Positions 35,481-44,594 of a stretch of DNA of 64,000 bases are shown in pieces. The DNA is from Duganella sp. SG902. Lineage in GTDB: Bacteria > Pseudomonadota > Gammaproteobacteria > Burkholderiales > Burkholderiaceae_D. Position 1 is the first letter of the stretch, and each line of letters begins with the position of its first letter. Where the stretch lies: assembly GCF_013376005.1 (NCBI RefSeq), contig NZ_JABMJK010000002.1, positions 1 through 64,000 on the forward strand. Direction: 5' to 3'. The position numbers and the translations under genes are program-made. The notes below the pieces were generated by a model. It had not been told where the DNA came from. It searched no databases and was given only the letters and a program-made list of their open reading frames with translations.

Positions 35481-35527
35481 GAATTCATTAGCGCAAACGG
35501 ATTGTGGTTTGCGCCGATGAATAATTC
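35481..35527. promoter_or_regulatory. Long interrupted inverted repeat upstream of the H1-like gene
   Basis: GAATTCATTAGCGCAAAC (35481-35498) pairs with GTTTGCGCCGATGAATAATTC (35507-35527), with small bulges and an 8-nt loop. No T tract follows, so it is not an ordinary terminator. It ends 78 bp before the H1-like ATG. It may be an operator or a structured 5' leader of that gene. Confidence 0.55.
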
Positions 35528-35605
35528 GCCTGGCCCAATCCCGGGTTGGACGGGTTTAAATCTTGTAAACGAATTTTTCCCATCCCCGATGAAGGAGAAC
35601 TAAAC

Positions 35606-36586
35606 ATGGCAACCGCCGCAAAGAAACCAGCAGCCAAAAAAGCTGCCGCACCAGCAAAAAAACCAGCAGCCGCCAAAGCCGCCGCTAAACCGGCAGCTAA
35701 AGCCGCCGCCAAACCAGCTGTGAAAAAAGCCGCTGCCAAGCCAGCCGCCAAACCAGCAGTGAAGAAGGCCGCCGCCAAGCCAGCAGCGAAACCGGCAGCG
35801 AAGAAAGCCGCCGCTAAGCCAGCAGTGAAAAAAGCAGCAGCCAAACCAGCAGCGAAGAAGACCGTCGCCAAGGCAGCAGCTAAACCAGCAGTGAAAAAAG
35901 CAGCAGCCAAACCAGCAGCGAAGAAGACCGTCGCTAAAGCAGCAGCCAAGCCAGCAGCGAAGAAAGTAGCCGCCAAGCCAGCAGCGAAGAAAGCCGCTCC
36001 TAAAGCAGCCGCCAAACCAGCTGCCAAAAAAGCCGCCGCCAAGCCAGCAGCGAAAAAAGTAGCCGCTAAACCAGCAGCGAAAAAAGCCGCGCCAAAAGCA
36101 GCCGCCAAACCAGCTGCCAAGAAAGCAGCCGCCAAGCCAGCAGCCAAAAAAGCTGCAGCCAAGCCAGCCGCGAAAAAAGCCGCTGCCAAGAAACCAGCAG
36201 CGAAAACGGCAGCCAAACCGGCTGCAAAGGTAGCGGCTAAGCCAGCAGCAAAAAAGCCGGTTAAAGCAGCTGCGCCTAAGGCAGCTGCTAAACCAGCCGC
36301 GAAAAAGCCAGCAGCAAAAAAAGCCGCTAAGCCAGCCGCCAAGCCAGCGGCCGCTCCAGCAGCAGCACCGGCCGCAGCTCCAGCGGCAGCAGCTCCAGCC
36401 GCCAAGCCGGCAGCGAAAAAAGCCGCTCCTAAAAAAGCAGCTCCGAAGAAGGAAGCCGCCAAGCCAGCAGCTCCAGCCGCCGCCGCTCCAGCAGCGCCGG
36501 CCGCGCCAGCCGCCGCTCCGGCAGCTAAAACCGTACTGGCTCCGGCCGCCGCATGGCCGTTCCCAACCAGCACCCGTCCTTCCTAA
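35606..36586 (+). CDS. Histone H1-like Lys/Ala/Pro-rich DNA-binding protein
   Basis: A 326-aa low-complexity protein made almost only of K, A, P and some V (AAKPAAKKAAAKP-type units), resembling AlgP, HctB and bordetellar H1-like proteins. It should bind DNA through its positive charge. Larger repeats are visible: a 66-bp (22-codon) duplication whose copies begin at 35819 and 35885 and are identical over about 50 bp, and a 31-codon unit further on. The gene uses GCA and CCA codons much more than its neighbours. AAGGAG 9 nt upstream supports ATG 35606. Confidence 0.9.
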   Translation: MATAAKKPAAKKAAAPAKKPAAAKAAAKPAAKAAAKPAVKKAAAKPAAKPAVKKAAAKPAAKPAAKKAAAKPAVKKAAAKPAAKKTVAKAAAKPAVKKAAAKPAAKKTVAKAAAKPAAKKVAAKPAAKKAAPKAAAKPAAKKAAAKPAAKKVAAKPAAKKAAPKAAAKPAAKKAAAKPAAKKAAAKPAAKKAAAKKPAAKTAAKPAAKVAAKPAAKKPVKAAAPKAAAKPAAKKPAAKKAAKPAAKPAAAPAAAPAAAPAAAAPAAKPAAKKAAPKKAAPKKEAAKPAAPAAAAPAAPAAPAAAPAAKTVLAPAAAWPFPTSTRPS

Positions 36587-36619
36587 GCCTTAAACGCTTA
36601 AAAGCCTGCTGAGGCAATG

Positions 36620-36654
36620 GCCGCTGTGTGAGACAATCACACAGCGGCTTTTTT
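36620..36654 (+). terminator. Rho-independent terminator after the H1-like gene
   Basis: A perfect 12-bp stem (GCCGCTGTGTGA and its complement) with a GACAA loop and six T residues. It lies 33 bp after the stop and 14 bp before the GTG of the YggT gene, so yggT must have its own promoter or depend on read-through. Confidence 0.92.
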
Positions 36655-36668
36655 ATTGGAGGGGATTC

Positions 36669-37199
36669 GTGCTCAGTATTCTTAAGTTGATAGTCGACGC
36701 CATCGCCGTCTTGTTGGGCAGCGTCTTGCTGCTGCGTTTCTGGATGCAGGCGATCCGCGTGCGGCCGCCGTCGTCGGTGGCGCAGTTCACATTCCAATTG
36801 TCCGACTGGCTGGTGCGGCCCTTGCGCCGGATCGTGCCGGGCGTGGGCGGTTATGACTGGGCCAGTTTGATCGGCGCCTTCCTGATCGTGCTGGCGGCCA
36901 CCTCGATCCTGTTCTTCGCCGGCTGGCCGTGGCCGGCGGTGGCGCTGATGGCGTTCCAGCGTTTCCTCGAATGGATTTTGTATGGCTTCATGGCCTTGCT
37001 GGTGATCGAGGCGATTTTCAGCTGGGTCAATCCGCACGCGCCGCTGGCGCCTTTCGTGCGCGCGCTCAACGAGCCTATCCTGCGTCCGATCCGCCGCGTG
37101 GTGCCGCTGGTGGGGAATCTGGATCTGTCGCTGCTGGTGGCGCTGATCCTGCTGCAGATTGCGCAGCTGTTGTTAGGCATGGCTTTCGCCGGCCGATAA
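36669..37199 (+). CDS. YggT-family membrane protein
   Basis: A 176-aa inner-membrane protein with two YGGT units, each with a pair of helices. The repeated motif is NEPILRPIRRVVP near residue 140 and a related SDWLVRPLRRIVPG near 45. Homologues are CCB3/YlmG-like proteins linked to cell division or osmotic tolerance, without a proven mechanism. The start is GTG 36669, with a GGAGGGG stretch just upstream. A shared terminator begins at its stop codon. Confidence 0.88.
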   Translation: MLSILKLIVDAIAVLLGSVLLLRFWMQAIRVRPPSSVAQFTFQLSDWLVRPLRRIVPGVGGYDWASLIGAFLIVLAATSILFFAGWPWPAVALMAFQRFLEWILYGFMALLVIEAIFSWVNPHAPLAPFVRALNEPILRPIRRVVPLVGNLDLSLLVALILLQIAQLLLGMAFAGR

Positions 37200-37225
37200 A
37201 AAAAGCCCCGCGAGGGGCTTTCTTA
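37198..37225. terminator. Bidirectional terminator between yggT and the PfkB kinase
   Basis: AAAGCCCC-GCGA-GGGGCTTT is flanked by A residues on the left and CTT on the right. It serves yggT on the plus strand and, with a seven-T tract when read on the minus strand, the convergent kinase gene. Confidence 0.85.
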
Positions 37226-37227
37226 CA

Positions 37228-38166
37228 TCAGAAGCGGTAGCCGAAGGCGGCTTCGAACTTGTCCGCGATCTCGGCGGCGGTGAAGTGGTGGTTCTGCGCG
37301 CCCTTGTGGGCGATCTTGATCGCGCCCAGCAGGCTGGCCAGGCGGCCGGTGGTTTCCCAGTTCCAGCCGTTGGTGATGCCGAACAGCAGGCCGGCGCGAT
37401 AGGCGTCGCCGCAGCCGGTCGGGTCCAGCGCGGCCGCCACCGGCACGGCCGGGATGTCGATGCGCTGCCCCTTGGTGTGGATCTCGGAACCCTGCTCGCC
37501 ACGGGTGACGATCAGCGCTTCCACGCGGCCGGCGATTTCTTCCAGCGACAGGCCGGTACGCTCGATCAGCAGCTCAATTTCATAATCGTTGGTAGTGACG
37601 TAGGTAGCCTTGTCGATGAACTCGATCAGTTCCTCGCCGTTGAACATCGGCAGCTGCTGGCCCGGATCGAAGATGAACGGGATCTGCAGGCCGGCCAGGT
37701 CGGCGGCGTGCTTCTTCATGCCCAGGTGGCCGTCCGGCGAGATGATGGCGATGCGCGCCGGGCCGGCCTTGGCGACCTCGTTCTCGTGCGCGTACGACAT
37801 GGCGCCCGGGTGGAAGGCGTTGATCTGGTTGTTGTCCTGGTCGGCGGTGACGAAGCACTGGGCGTTGTAGGCGTCTTCCTTGATCAGGATGTTGTCGGTG
37901 GCCAGGCCCAGTTTGCGGAAGCGCGCCATGTAGGCCGCGTTGTCCTGGCCCATCACGCCGACGATGCGCGGCGAGCCGCCCAGCAGTTTGAGGTTGTAGG
38001 CGATGTTGGGCGCGCAGCCGCCGAACTCCGTGCGCATGGTCGGCGCCAGGAAGGACACGTTCACCTTGTGCAGCTGGTCCGGCAGCAGGATGCTGTCGAA
38101 ACGGTTGGGGAATTGCAGGATGGTGTCGATGGCGATCGAACCGCAAATCAGGGAGGTCTGGGTCAT
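37228..38166 (-). CDS. PfkB-family carbohydrate/nucleoside kinase
   Basis: A 312-aa ribokinase-fold protein. The C-terminal signature DPTGCGDAYRAGLLFG (about residues 250-265) has the catalytic Asp and anion hole, and the N-terminal region has the GGCAPNIAYNLKLLGG substrate-side motif. It resembles adenosine-kinase-like members that are widespread in betaproteobacteria; the substrate cannot be read from sequence. It is the last gene of the long minus-strand run and starts 9 nt after the DUF3426 gene. Confidence 0.88.
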   Translation of the reverse strand: MTQTSLICGSIAIDTILQFPNRFDSILLPDQLHKVNVSFLAPTMRTEFGGCAPNIAYNLKLLGGSPRIVGVMGQDNAAYMARFRKLGLATDNILIKEDAYNAQCFVTADQDNNQINAFHPGAMSYAHENEVAKAGPARIAIISPDGHLGMKKHAADLAGLQIPFIFDPGQQLPMFNGEELIEFIDKATYVTTNDYEIELLIERTGLSLEEIAGRVEALIVTRGEQGSEIHTKGQRIDIPAVPVAAALDPTGCGDAYRAGLLFGITNGWNWETTGRLASLLGAIKIAHKGAQNHHFTAAEIADKFEAAFGYRF

Positions 38167-38175
38167 GATAGTTCT

Positions 38176-39744
38176 TTATGGGTAGAAGACTGCGATGTGA
38201 TAGCCGGATGCTTTCAGATCGTGAAGCTCGAAGTACAGTTTAACGGCTTGTTCGGAGTGCGGGGCAAATCCTTTGTCGATCGCCACATCGGCGCCGAGAT
38301 AGTCGCGCGGCGTGAACACGCGGCGCAGGATGCGCTTGTCGTTGGCGTCGTCCAGCACCAGCTCGATCGACGGCCAGGCCTGCGCGGTGGCGCTCTGGTT
38401 GCGCAGCAGGGTGGTGAAGGAGAAGGTGGTGTCGCTCAGGGTTTGCAGTTCCCCCTGTTCGATGGTGAGGTCGTCGATCTGGGTCGGCAGTTCGATCTTG
38501 CAGCCCAGCGTGCGGCAGGCGGCCGTCAGCGCAGGTTTCAGCGCCGGCACGTTGGCGGCGATGGCGTTGCGGAAGGTGGTGACGGCTTGCGCCAGCAGGG
38601 CGGCCACCAGCAGCACCGAGCCCAGGCTCATGAGGATGGTGGCGGCCTTGCCGAATTTCTGGCGCTGGCGGTCGCGTTTGACGAAGCCGGGCTCCTCGGG
38701 CGCCGCCTGTTCCTCGTTGGCGGGCGCGAGCTCGTCGTCCATGCTGTGCTTGTGCAGATAGGCGTGGCCGCGCGCGGCTTGCGCCTCGGCCAGGCCGTTG
38801 CCCGACAGGTGGGCCAGGGCTTCCTCGTCGATTTCATCGAGCTCGTCGTCGCGCGGCGGACGCGCCGGCGGAGCGGCGGCGGCGGGGACGGCCTCGGCGT
38901 CACCGGTTGAGGCGGCGTCCTCCGCCTCGGCGGCGAAGACGGCGTCGGCCGCGGCGGCCAGGGCGGTGTCCAGGCCCGGGCCGGCGCCGGCTTGCGGTTC
39001 GTCGTCCAGCGGCGGCTCGCCCCAGGTTGGCTCGACCCGGCCGCCGCTCATGTCGGCGTAGGCGTCTTCCGCGATGGGCTGGCCGTCGGCGTCGTGCTGC
39101 ACGTCGCCCAGGGTTTGCTCCATGGCCGACAGCTCGGCTTCCAAGGCGGCCTCGAGCTCGTCTTCGCTCATGCTTTCGGCGTTCAGCACGTCTTCGAGCG
39201 GCGTGGGGCTGACGTCCGGCTCGCTGCTGGCTTCCAGGTCGGGCTCGGATTCGATGTCGAGATCGAGGTCGAACAGGGCGTCGGTGCTGGCCGGCAGGAT
39301 GGCTGGCTCGGCCGGCAGCGGGATCGGCGCCGGCGCGGCGGTGGCGATCGGCTCGTCGTCCATGTCGGTGTCCGGCGCCGGGCCGGCTTGCGCTTGCGGC
39401 GCCTCGGCGGCAATGGCTGGCGCCGGGGCGGACCGCGGCTCTGGCTCGGCGGCGATGGCCGGCGCGGGCTCGGGCGCGGCCGCGTCGTCCGCGACGTCGA
39501 GCTCCAGCGTCGGCGGGGCCGGTTCGGCGCCCAGCACCGCGGCCGCGCGCGTATCGAGCGCGGCCATTTTCTGGTCGAGGGGAATGCTTGGGGGGAGGGC
39601 GGAAGGCGGCTCCAGCAGGGCCGCGTTGCCGTCGAAGACTTCGTTGCAGGAGCCACAGCGCACTATGCCCCCACGTAATTTCAACTGGTCATGAGCGACC
39701 CGAAATACCGTGTTGCAGTGGGGGCATTTGGTGGCGAGCGCCAT
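38176..39744 (-). CDS. Zinc-ribbon and DUF3426 membrane protein
   Basis: A 522-aa protein. The N-terminus is an MJ0042-type zinc ribbon with Cys7, Cys10, Cys30 and Cys33. A long acidic, Ala/Glu/Asp/Pro-rich, probably disordered stretch spans about 50-360. One membrane helix lies at about 372-392, and the C-terminal DUF3426 domain would be periplasmic (FTTLLRNQSATAQAWPSIELVLDD). Function is unknown. It habitually follows prmA, as here. ATG 39744 is preferred because the longer upstream frame adds 31 unlike residues. Confidence 0.88.
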   Translation of the reverse strand: MALATKCPHCNTVFRVAHDQLKLRGGIVRCGSCNEVFDGNAALLEPPSALPPSIPLDQKMAALDTRAAAVLGAEPAPPTLELDVADDAAAPEPAPAIAAEPEPRSAPAPAIAAEAPQAQAGPAPDTDMDDEPIATAAPAPIPLPAEPAILPASTDALFDLDLDIESEPDLEASSEPDVSPTPLEDVLNAESMSEDELEAALEAELSAMEQTLGDVQHDADGQPIAEDAYADMSGGRVEPTWGEPPLDDEPQAGAGPGLDTALAAAADAVFAAEAEDAASTGDAEAVPAAAAPPARPPRDDELDEIDEEALAHLSGNGLAEAQAARGHAYLHKHSMDDELAPANEEQAAPEEPGFVKRDRQRQKFGKAATILMSLGSVLLVAALLAQAVTTFRNAIAANVPALKPALTAACRTLGCKIELPTQIDDLTIEQGELQTLSDTTFSFTTLLRNQSATAQAWPSIELVLDDANDKRILRRVFTPRDYLGADVAIDKGFAPHSEQAVKLYFELHDLKASGYHIAVFYP

Positions 39745-39755
39745 CGATGCTGGGC

Positions 39756-40697
39756 TTACTGTTCCGAACGCGCTGGCGGAACCGTGTCGCTGCCGAGGCG
39801 GCCATGCAGCGCCACCCAGCCGTCTTGCTCGGCCCACACGCCCAGCTTGATGAACGGCGCGTAAGCGGCCGCCACTTCCTCGGCCTGGCGCGCCAGCACG
39901 CCGGACAGGACCAGCGCACCGCCATCGGCCACGCGGCCCGACAGCATGGGCGCCATCAGCTTCAGCGGGCTGGACAGGATGTTGGCCACCACGATGTCAA
40001 AGCGCTGCGCCGCATGCTTGGACTCGGCGAAGCTGTCCGGCAGGAAGTACGCGATGTCGCAGTGGTTGCGGGTGGCGTTGTCGGCCGCCGACTCGATCGC
40101 CTGCGGATCGATGTCCACGCCCACCACCTCGCCGGCGCCGACCTTCTTGGCCACCATGGCCAGGATGCCGGAACCGCAGCCGTAGTCGAGCACGGTCTTG
40201 CCCGGCGCCGGATTGGCTTCCAGCCACTCCATGCACAGGCGCGTGGTCGGATGGCTGCCGGTGCCGAAGGCCAGGCCGGGGTCCAGCTCCAGGATCAGCG
40301 CGTCCGGATTGGGCGCCTCGTGCCAGGATGGCACCACCCAGATGTTCTTGCCGATCTGGATGGGGGCGAACTGCGACTGGGTCAGGCGCACCCAGTCCTG
40401 CTCCTCCACCTTGCGGGTGGTGAACTTGGGCAGGGTGGTCAGGCCGATCTGGCCGGCGGCGGCCGCGACGATCACGGCCTGGTCGTCATCCTCGTCGGTC
40501 AGGGCCACCACGCGGCTGTGATCCCAGGCCGCTTCCGTCGGCTCCATGCCCGGCTCACCGAACAGCGGTTTTTCCGCGTCCGTGCCTTCGTCCGCGTCTT
40601 CCACGGACACCGACAGGGCGCCCACGTCCATCAGCGCTTCCGACAGCGCCTCGGCGTGGTCACGGGCGATTTCGATGACGATTTCAGTCCAGCTCAT
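39756..40697 (-). CDS. prmA: PrmA, ribosomal protein L11 methyltransferase
   Basis: PrmA trimethylates lysines and the N-terminus of L11 using S-adenosylmethionine. The 313-aa protein has the N-terminal L11-recognition domain ([18 protein letters not shown]...) and a class I methyltransferase domain with [20 protein letters not shown] and [31 protein letters not shown] is a family hallmark. It is 3 nt downstream of accC in the minus-strand operon. Confidence 0.96.
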   Translation of the reverse strand: MSWTEIVIEIARDHAEALSEALMDVGALSVSVEDADEGTDAEKPLFGEPGMEPTEAAWDHSRVVALTDEDDDQAVIVAAAAGQIGLTTLPKFTTRKVEEQDWVRLTQSQFAPIQIGKNIWVVPSWHEAPNPDALILELDPGLAFGTGSHPTTRLCMEWLEANPAPGKTVLDYGCGSGILAMVAKKVGAGEVVGVDIDPQAIESAADNATRNHCDIAYFLPDSFAESKHAAQRFDIVVANILSSPLKLMAPMLSGRVADGGALVLSGVLARQAEEVAAAYAPFIKLGVWAEQDGWVALHGRLGSDTVPPARSEQ

Positions 40698-40700
40698 GGT

Positions 40701-42080
<1,380 letters not shown>

Positions 42081-42188
42081 GATAGGTTCGCTATGTCTGT
42101 GAGCGCCGGTAATGGGCTGCGTCAGGTGAGGAGGGATTGCGGACCAGGACGGCGCGCCCGTCGCCGACAGGGAGGGCGCGATCCGTTC

Positions 42189-42662
42189 TTAGCCGATCAC
42201 AAACAGCGGTTGGCCGAATTCGACCGGCTGGCCGTTCTCGACCAGGATCTGGGTGATGGTGCCGGACTTGTCGGCGTCGATTTCGTTCAGCAGCTTCATC
42301 GCCTCGATGATGCACAGGGTGTCGCCTTCCTTGACCGACTGGCCGACTTCGACGAAGGCCGGGGCGCCTGGCGACGACGAGCGGTAGAAGGTGCCCACCA
42401 TCGGCGACTTGACCACGTGGCCGGTCGGCTCGGCGGCGGCGGCCACCACCGGCGCGGCGGCGGCGGCCGGGGCGGCGGCCGGTGCCGCCGGGGCGGCGTG
42501 GTATTGCGGGATTGCCTGCGGCTGCATCATCACCATTTGGTTTTGCGCGATGGCGGACGACTTGACGATGCGAACTTTGCTCTCGCCTTCGGTCACTTCG
42601 AGCTCGGCGATGTCCGATTCCGCGACCAAATCAATCAAGGTCTTCAGCTTGCGTAGATCCAT
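42189..42662 (-). CDS. accB: AccB, biotin carboxyl carrier protein
   Basis: AccB carries biotin between the two half-reactions of acetyl-CoA carboxylase. The 157-aa protein has an N-terminal helical segment ([17 protein letters not shown]), an Ala/Pro-rich flexible linker at about 55-82, and the biotinyl domain with EAMKLLNEI, where Lys123 is the biotin site. It is in the usual accB-accC order and is preceded by aroQ, as is common in proteobacteria. Confidence 0.97.
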   Translation of the reverse strand: MDLRKLKTLIDLVAESDIAELEVTEGESKVRIVKSSAIAQNQMVMMQPQAIPQYHAAPAAPAAAPAAAAAPVVAAAAEPTGHVVKSPMVGTFYRSSSPGAPAFVEVGQSVKEGDTLCIIEAMKLLNEIDADKSGTITQILVENGQPVEFGQPLFVIG

Positions 42663-42714
42663 GTAACCCCCAGGAATGTCTTATGTGTATAAAAATGCGC
42701 GCAGATCGCGTAGG

Positions 42715-43152
42715 TTATCGCTTTTTAAGGGCGAAGTCGATGGCAAACCGATATCCTTCGATACCCAGTCCGCAGATGGTTCCTATTGCAATCGCGCTAA
42801 GGAACGAGTGGTGGCGAAACGACTCGCGCTGGTAAATATTCGAAATATGCACTTCCACAAACGGGATCGCCACCCCAGCCAGGGCGTCGCGCAAGGCCAC
42901 GCTGGTGTGGGTCAGGCCGCCCGGATTGATGACGATGGCGTCCACGCCCTCCGCTTTGGCGGCATGGATGCGGTCGATCAGCGCACCTTCGTGGTTGCTC
43001 TGGAAGCAGGACAAGCTCGCGCCCGCCGCCTGGGCCTGGGCCTGGGCAGCGTGTTCGATGTCGGCCAAAGTGCTTGCGCCGTAGACCTCGGGCTCGCGGG
43101 TGCCCAGCAAATTGAGGTTGGGGCCGTTGAGCAGTAGGAGGTTTTTTGCCAT
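42715..43152 (-). CDS. aroQ: AroQ, type II 3-dehydroquinate dehydratase
   Basis: AroQ converts 3-dehydroquinate to 3-dehydroshikimate. The 145-aa protein shows the type II pattern: [20 protein letters not shown] with the catalytic Tyr near residue 23, [31 protein letters not shown], and [18 protein letters not shown]. The start MAKNLLL is preferred over an in-frame upstream ATG because it matches the family N-terminus. It lies directly upstream of accB. Confidence 0.95.
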   Translation of the reverse strand: MAKNLLLLNGPNLNLLGTREPEVYGASTLADIEHAAQAQAQAAGASLSCFQSNHEGALIDRIHAAKAEGVDAIVINPGGLTHTSVALRDALAGVAIPFVEVHISNIYQRESFRHHSFLSAIAIGTICGLGIEGYRFAIDFALKKR

Positions 43153-43236
43153 GATTCTTGAGCCTTCTCCGCGAAAGATCCGCATTTTGACGCCAACTGC
43201 GGACATTTGGCAAGAGAAAAAAACTTATGAATCTAT

Positions 43237-43785
43237 TTAGAGAGTTGCCAAATCTTTGCGCAGCTCGTCAAATTTCAGCCGGCCGAGGTAGGTCTTCTTG
43301 ACCTGGCCGTCGGCGCCGATCAGGACCGTGAAGGGCAGGCCTCCCTGGGCGTTGCCGAACTGGCGCGACAGCTCGGTGCCGCTCATGCCGGCCACCAGCA
43401 CCGGGTAGGTGATCTTATATTTGTCGTTAAATTCCGCGATATTTGTTGGCGAATCAATACCAATGCCGATAACTTGCAGCTTCTTGCCTTCTTCTCCGGA
43501 AGCCAGCGCCGACAGCTCCGGCATCTCCTGCACGCACGGGCCGCACCACGGCGCCCAGAAGTTGACCAGCATGGCCTTGCCCTTGTACTGGGCCAGCGGG
43601 GTGGATACGCCCTTGGCGTCCGGCAGCGTCTGTTTATACAGCGCCGCCACCGGCTCGGTGACCCCGGGCGGCGGCACGGCGGTCAGCGGTGGGGCCGGAT
43701 TGTTCTTGTTCATGCCGACGTAGGCGCCGGAGGCGGCGAACAGCACCGCGACGATGGCATAGGCAGCCAGGTGTTTTTTATTCAT
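43237..43785 (-). CDS. TlpA/ResA-like membrane-anchored thiol-disulfide oxidoreductase
   Basis: A 182-aa protein with an N-terminal membrane anchor (residues 5-24) and a periplasmic thioredoxin domain. The active site is WAPWCGPC with Cys81 and Cys84, and the cis-Pro motif is GLPFTVLI. Such proteins reduce apocytochrome c haem sites or other periplasmic thiols. It overlaps the upstream gene by 4 nt. Which target it serves cannot be told from context. Confidence 0.9.
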   Translation of the reverse strand: MNKKHLAAYAIVAVLFAASGAYVGMNKNNPAPPLTAVPPPGVTEPVAALYKQTLPDAKGVSTPLAQYKGKAMLVNFWAPWCGPCVQEMPELSALASGEEGKKLQVIGIGIDSPTNIAEFNDKYKITYPVLVAGMSGTELSRQFGNAQGGLPFTVLIGADGQVKKTYLGRLKFDELRKDLATL

Positions 43786-44411
43786 GGTGATGATGGATGA
43801 GTACTGTTAACTAATAGGGCGCGCACGGCGGCGATGTCGGCCCGGGCCAATTTGCCGTCGGCGCGGTTCTTCACGGCGCCGCGCAAATCGTCCAGCTCAT
43901 AGAGCGCGGCGTGCACGCCTTCCTTGTGCCACATGAAGCTGACGGTTTCGACCATGCCGTGGCGCGGTCCCTTGAAGTGGGGCGTTTCCGAGATGTCGAT
44001 TTGCAAATTCCGGTTCAGCAGGAAGATTTCCACCTCCTTGGCGCTGTCGGCGAACAATTGCAGGTGAATATCGTCGTGTGGACCGGCCGTGCCATTTAAC
44101 ACCGCGCCGGTTAAATAAGGCTGAAAGCGCTCCAGCCCTTCCATGATGTCCACCGCCAGCGTGCGCAGGCGGAACAGGCGGGCCGGCTGGGTGTCGGCGT
44201 GGAACAGCGACTGGTAGATCCGGACTTCGGCCTCGATCTGCGCGTTGTCGGGCAGCAGGTTGAGCGGCGGCTGGGTGTCGCCGAGGATTTGCCTGGCTGC
44301 CTTGCGCTTGGCGGTGTTGTAGTCGGCTCCATCCTCGGCGATCAGGCGCGCGGCGGCCGCCGCGATCTCGGCACGCAGGAGCTGGAGTTCTTCATTAACA
44401 TTCGGCGTCAT
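43782..44411 (-). CDS. Conserved hypothetical protein (possible nucleotidyltransferase-like fold)
   Basis: A 209-aa soluble protein, mostly alpha/beta. Residues about 105-125 contain LNGTAGPHDDIHLQLFADSAKEVEIFLLN, where an Asp pair near a Gly turn recalls nucleotidyltransferases, but the evidence is weak. It always seems to precede the TlpA-like gene in related gene neighbourhoods, as far as I recall. It overlaps that gene by 4 nt and heads the minus-strand run. A double-hairpin repeat and then mpl lie on its other side. Confidence 0.7.
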   Translation of the reverse strand: MTPNVNEELQLLRAEIAAAAARLIAEDGADYNTAKRKAARQILGDTQPPLNLLPDNAQIEAEVRIYQSLFHADTQPARLFRLRTLAVDIMEGLERFQPYLTGAVLNGTAGPHDDIHLQLFADSAKEVEIFLLNRNLQIDISETPHFKGPRHGMVETVSFMWHKEGVHAALYELDDLRGAVKNRADGKLARADIAAVRALLVNSTHPSSP

Positions 44412-44484
44412 GGACGAGATAATACTCTGAACCGGGAAAAGCGCGGCGGGTCAGGTAAAATCGCATATTCAGTTTCGCCTGCGC

Positions 44485-44562
44485 GTCATTCCGGCGCAAG
44501 CCGGAATCCATGCTGAGTCGGAAAGCCGGCGTTCTATGGATTCCGGCCTTCGCCGGAATGAC
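44485..44562. repeat. Double-hairpin dispersed repeat, copy 3 (between 43782-44411 gene and mpl)
   Basis: This 78-bp element begins GTCATTCCGGCG and ends CGCCGGAATGAC, so its termini are themselves inverted repeats. Left hairpin TTCCGGCG..GCCGGAA, shared linker ATCCATGCTGAG, then a longer spacer and a second hairpin TTCCGGCC..CGCCGGAA. It lies 32 bp upstream of the mpl ATG, where it would be in the 5' leader or promoter region. Confidence 0.85.
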
Positions 44563-44594
44563 GGTGGGGCGGCTCATACTTCGTCTTACTTATT

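Larger units (their letters stand above)
34636..35605. other. Long intergenic region without a credible gene
   Basis: About 970 bp between marR and the H1-like gene. The first 350 bp are GC-rich with many short GCGCGC palindromes, and the part after 35060 is more AT-rich. One plus-strand frame stays open from 34955 to 35476, but its residue mix is erratic, it lacks a ribosome-binding site and it matches no family I recognise. An orphan terminator lies at 35259-35297 and a long hairpin at 35481-35527. A non-coding RNA ending at the terminator, or decayed former coding sequence, would both fit. Confidence 0.6.

Noticed and set aside
35606-36586. Repeats in the H1-like gene considered as a CRISPR-like array
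   Set aside because: The repeats are in frame, encode AKP units and have no unique spacers of uniform length.
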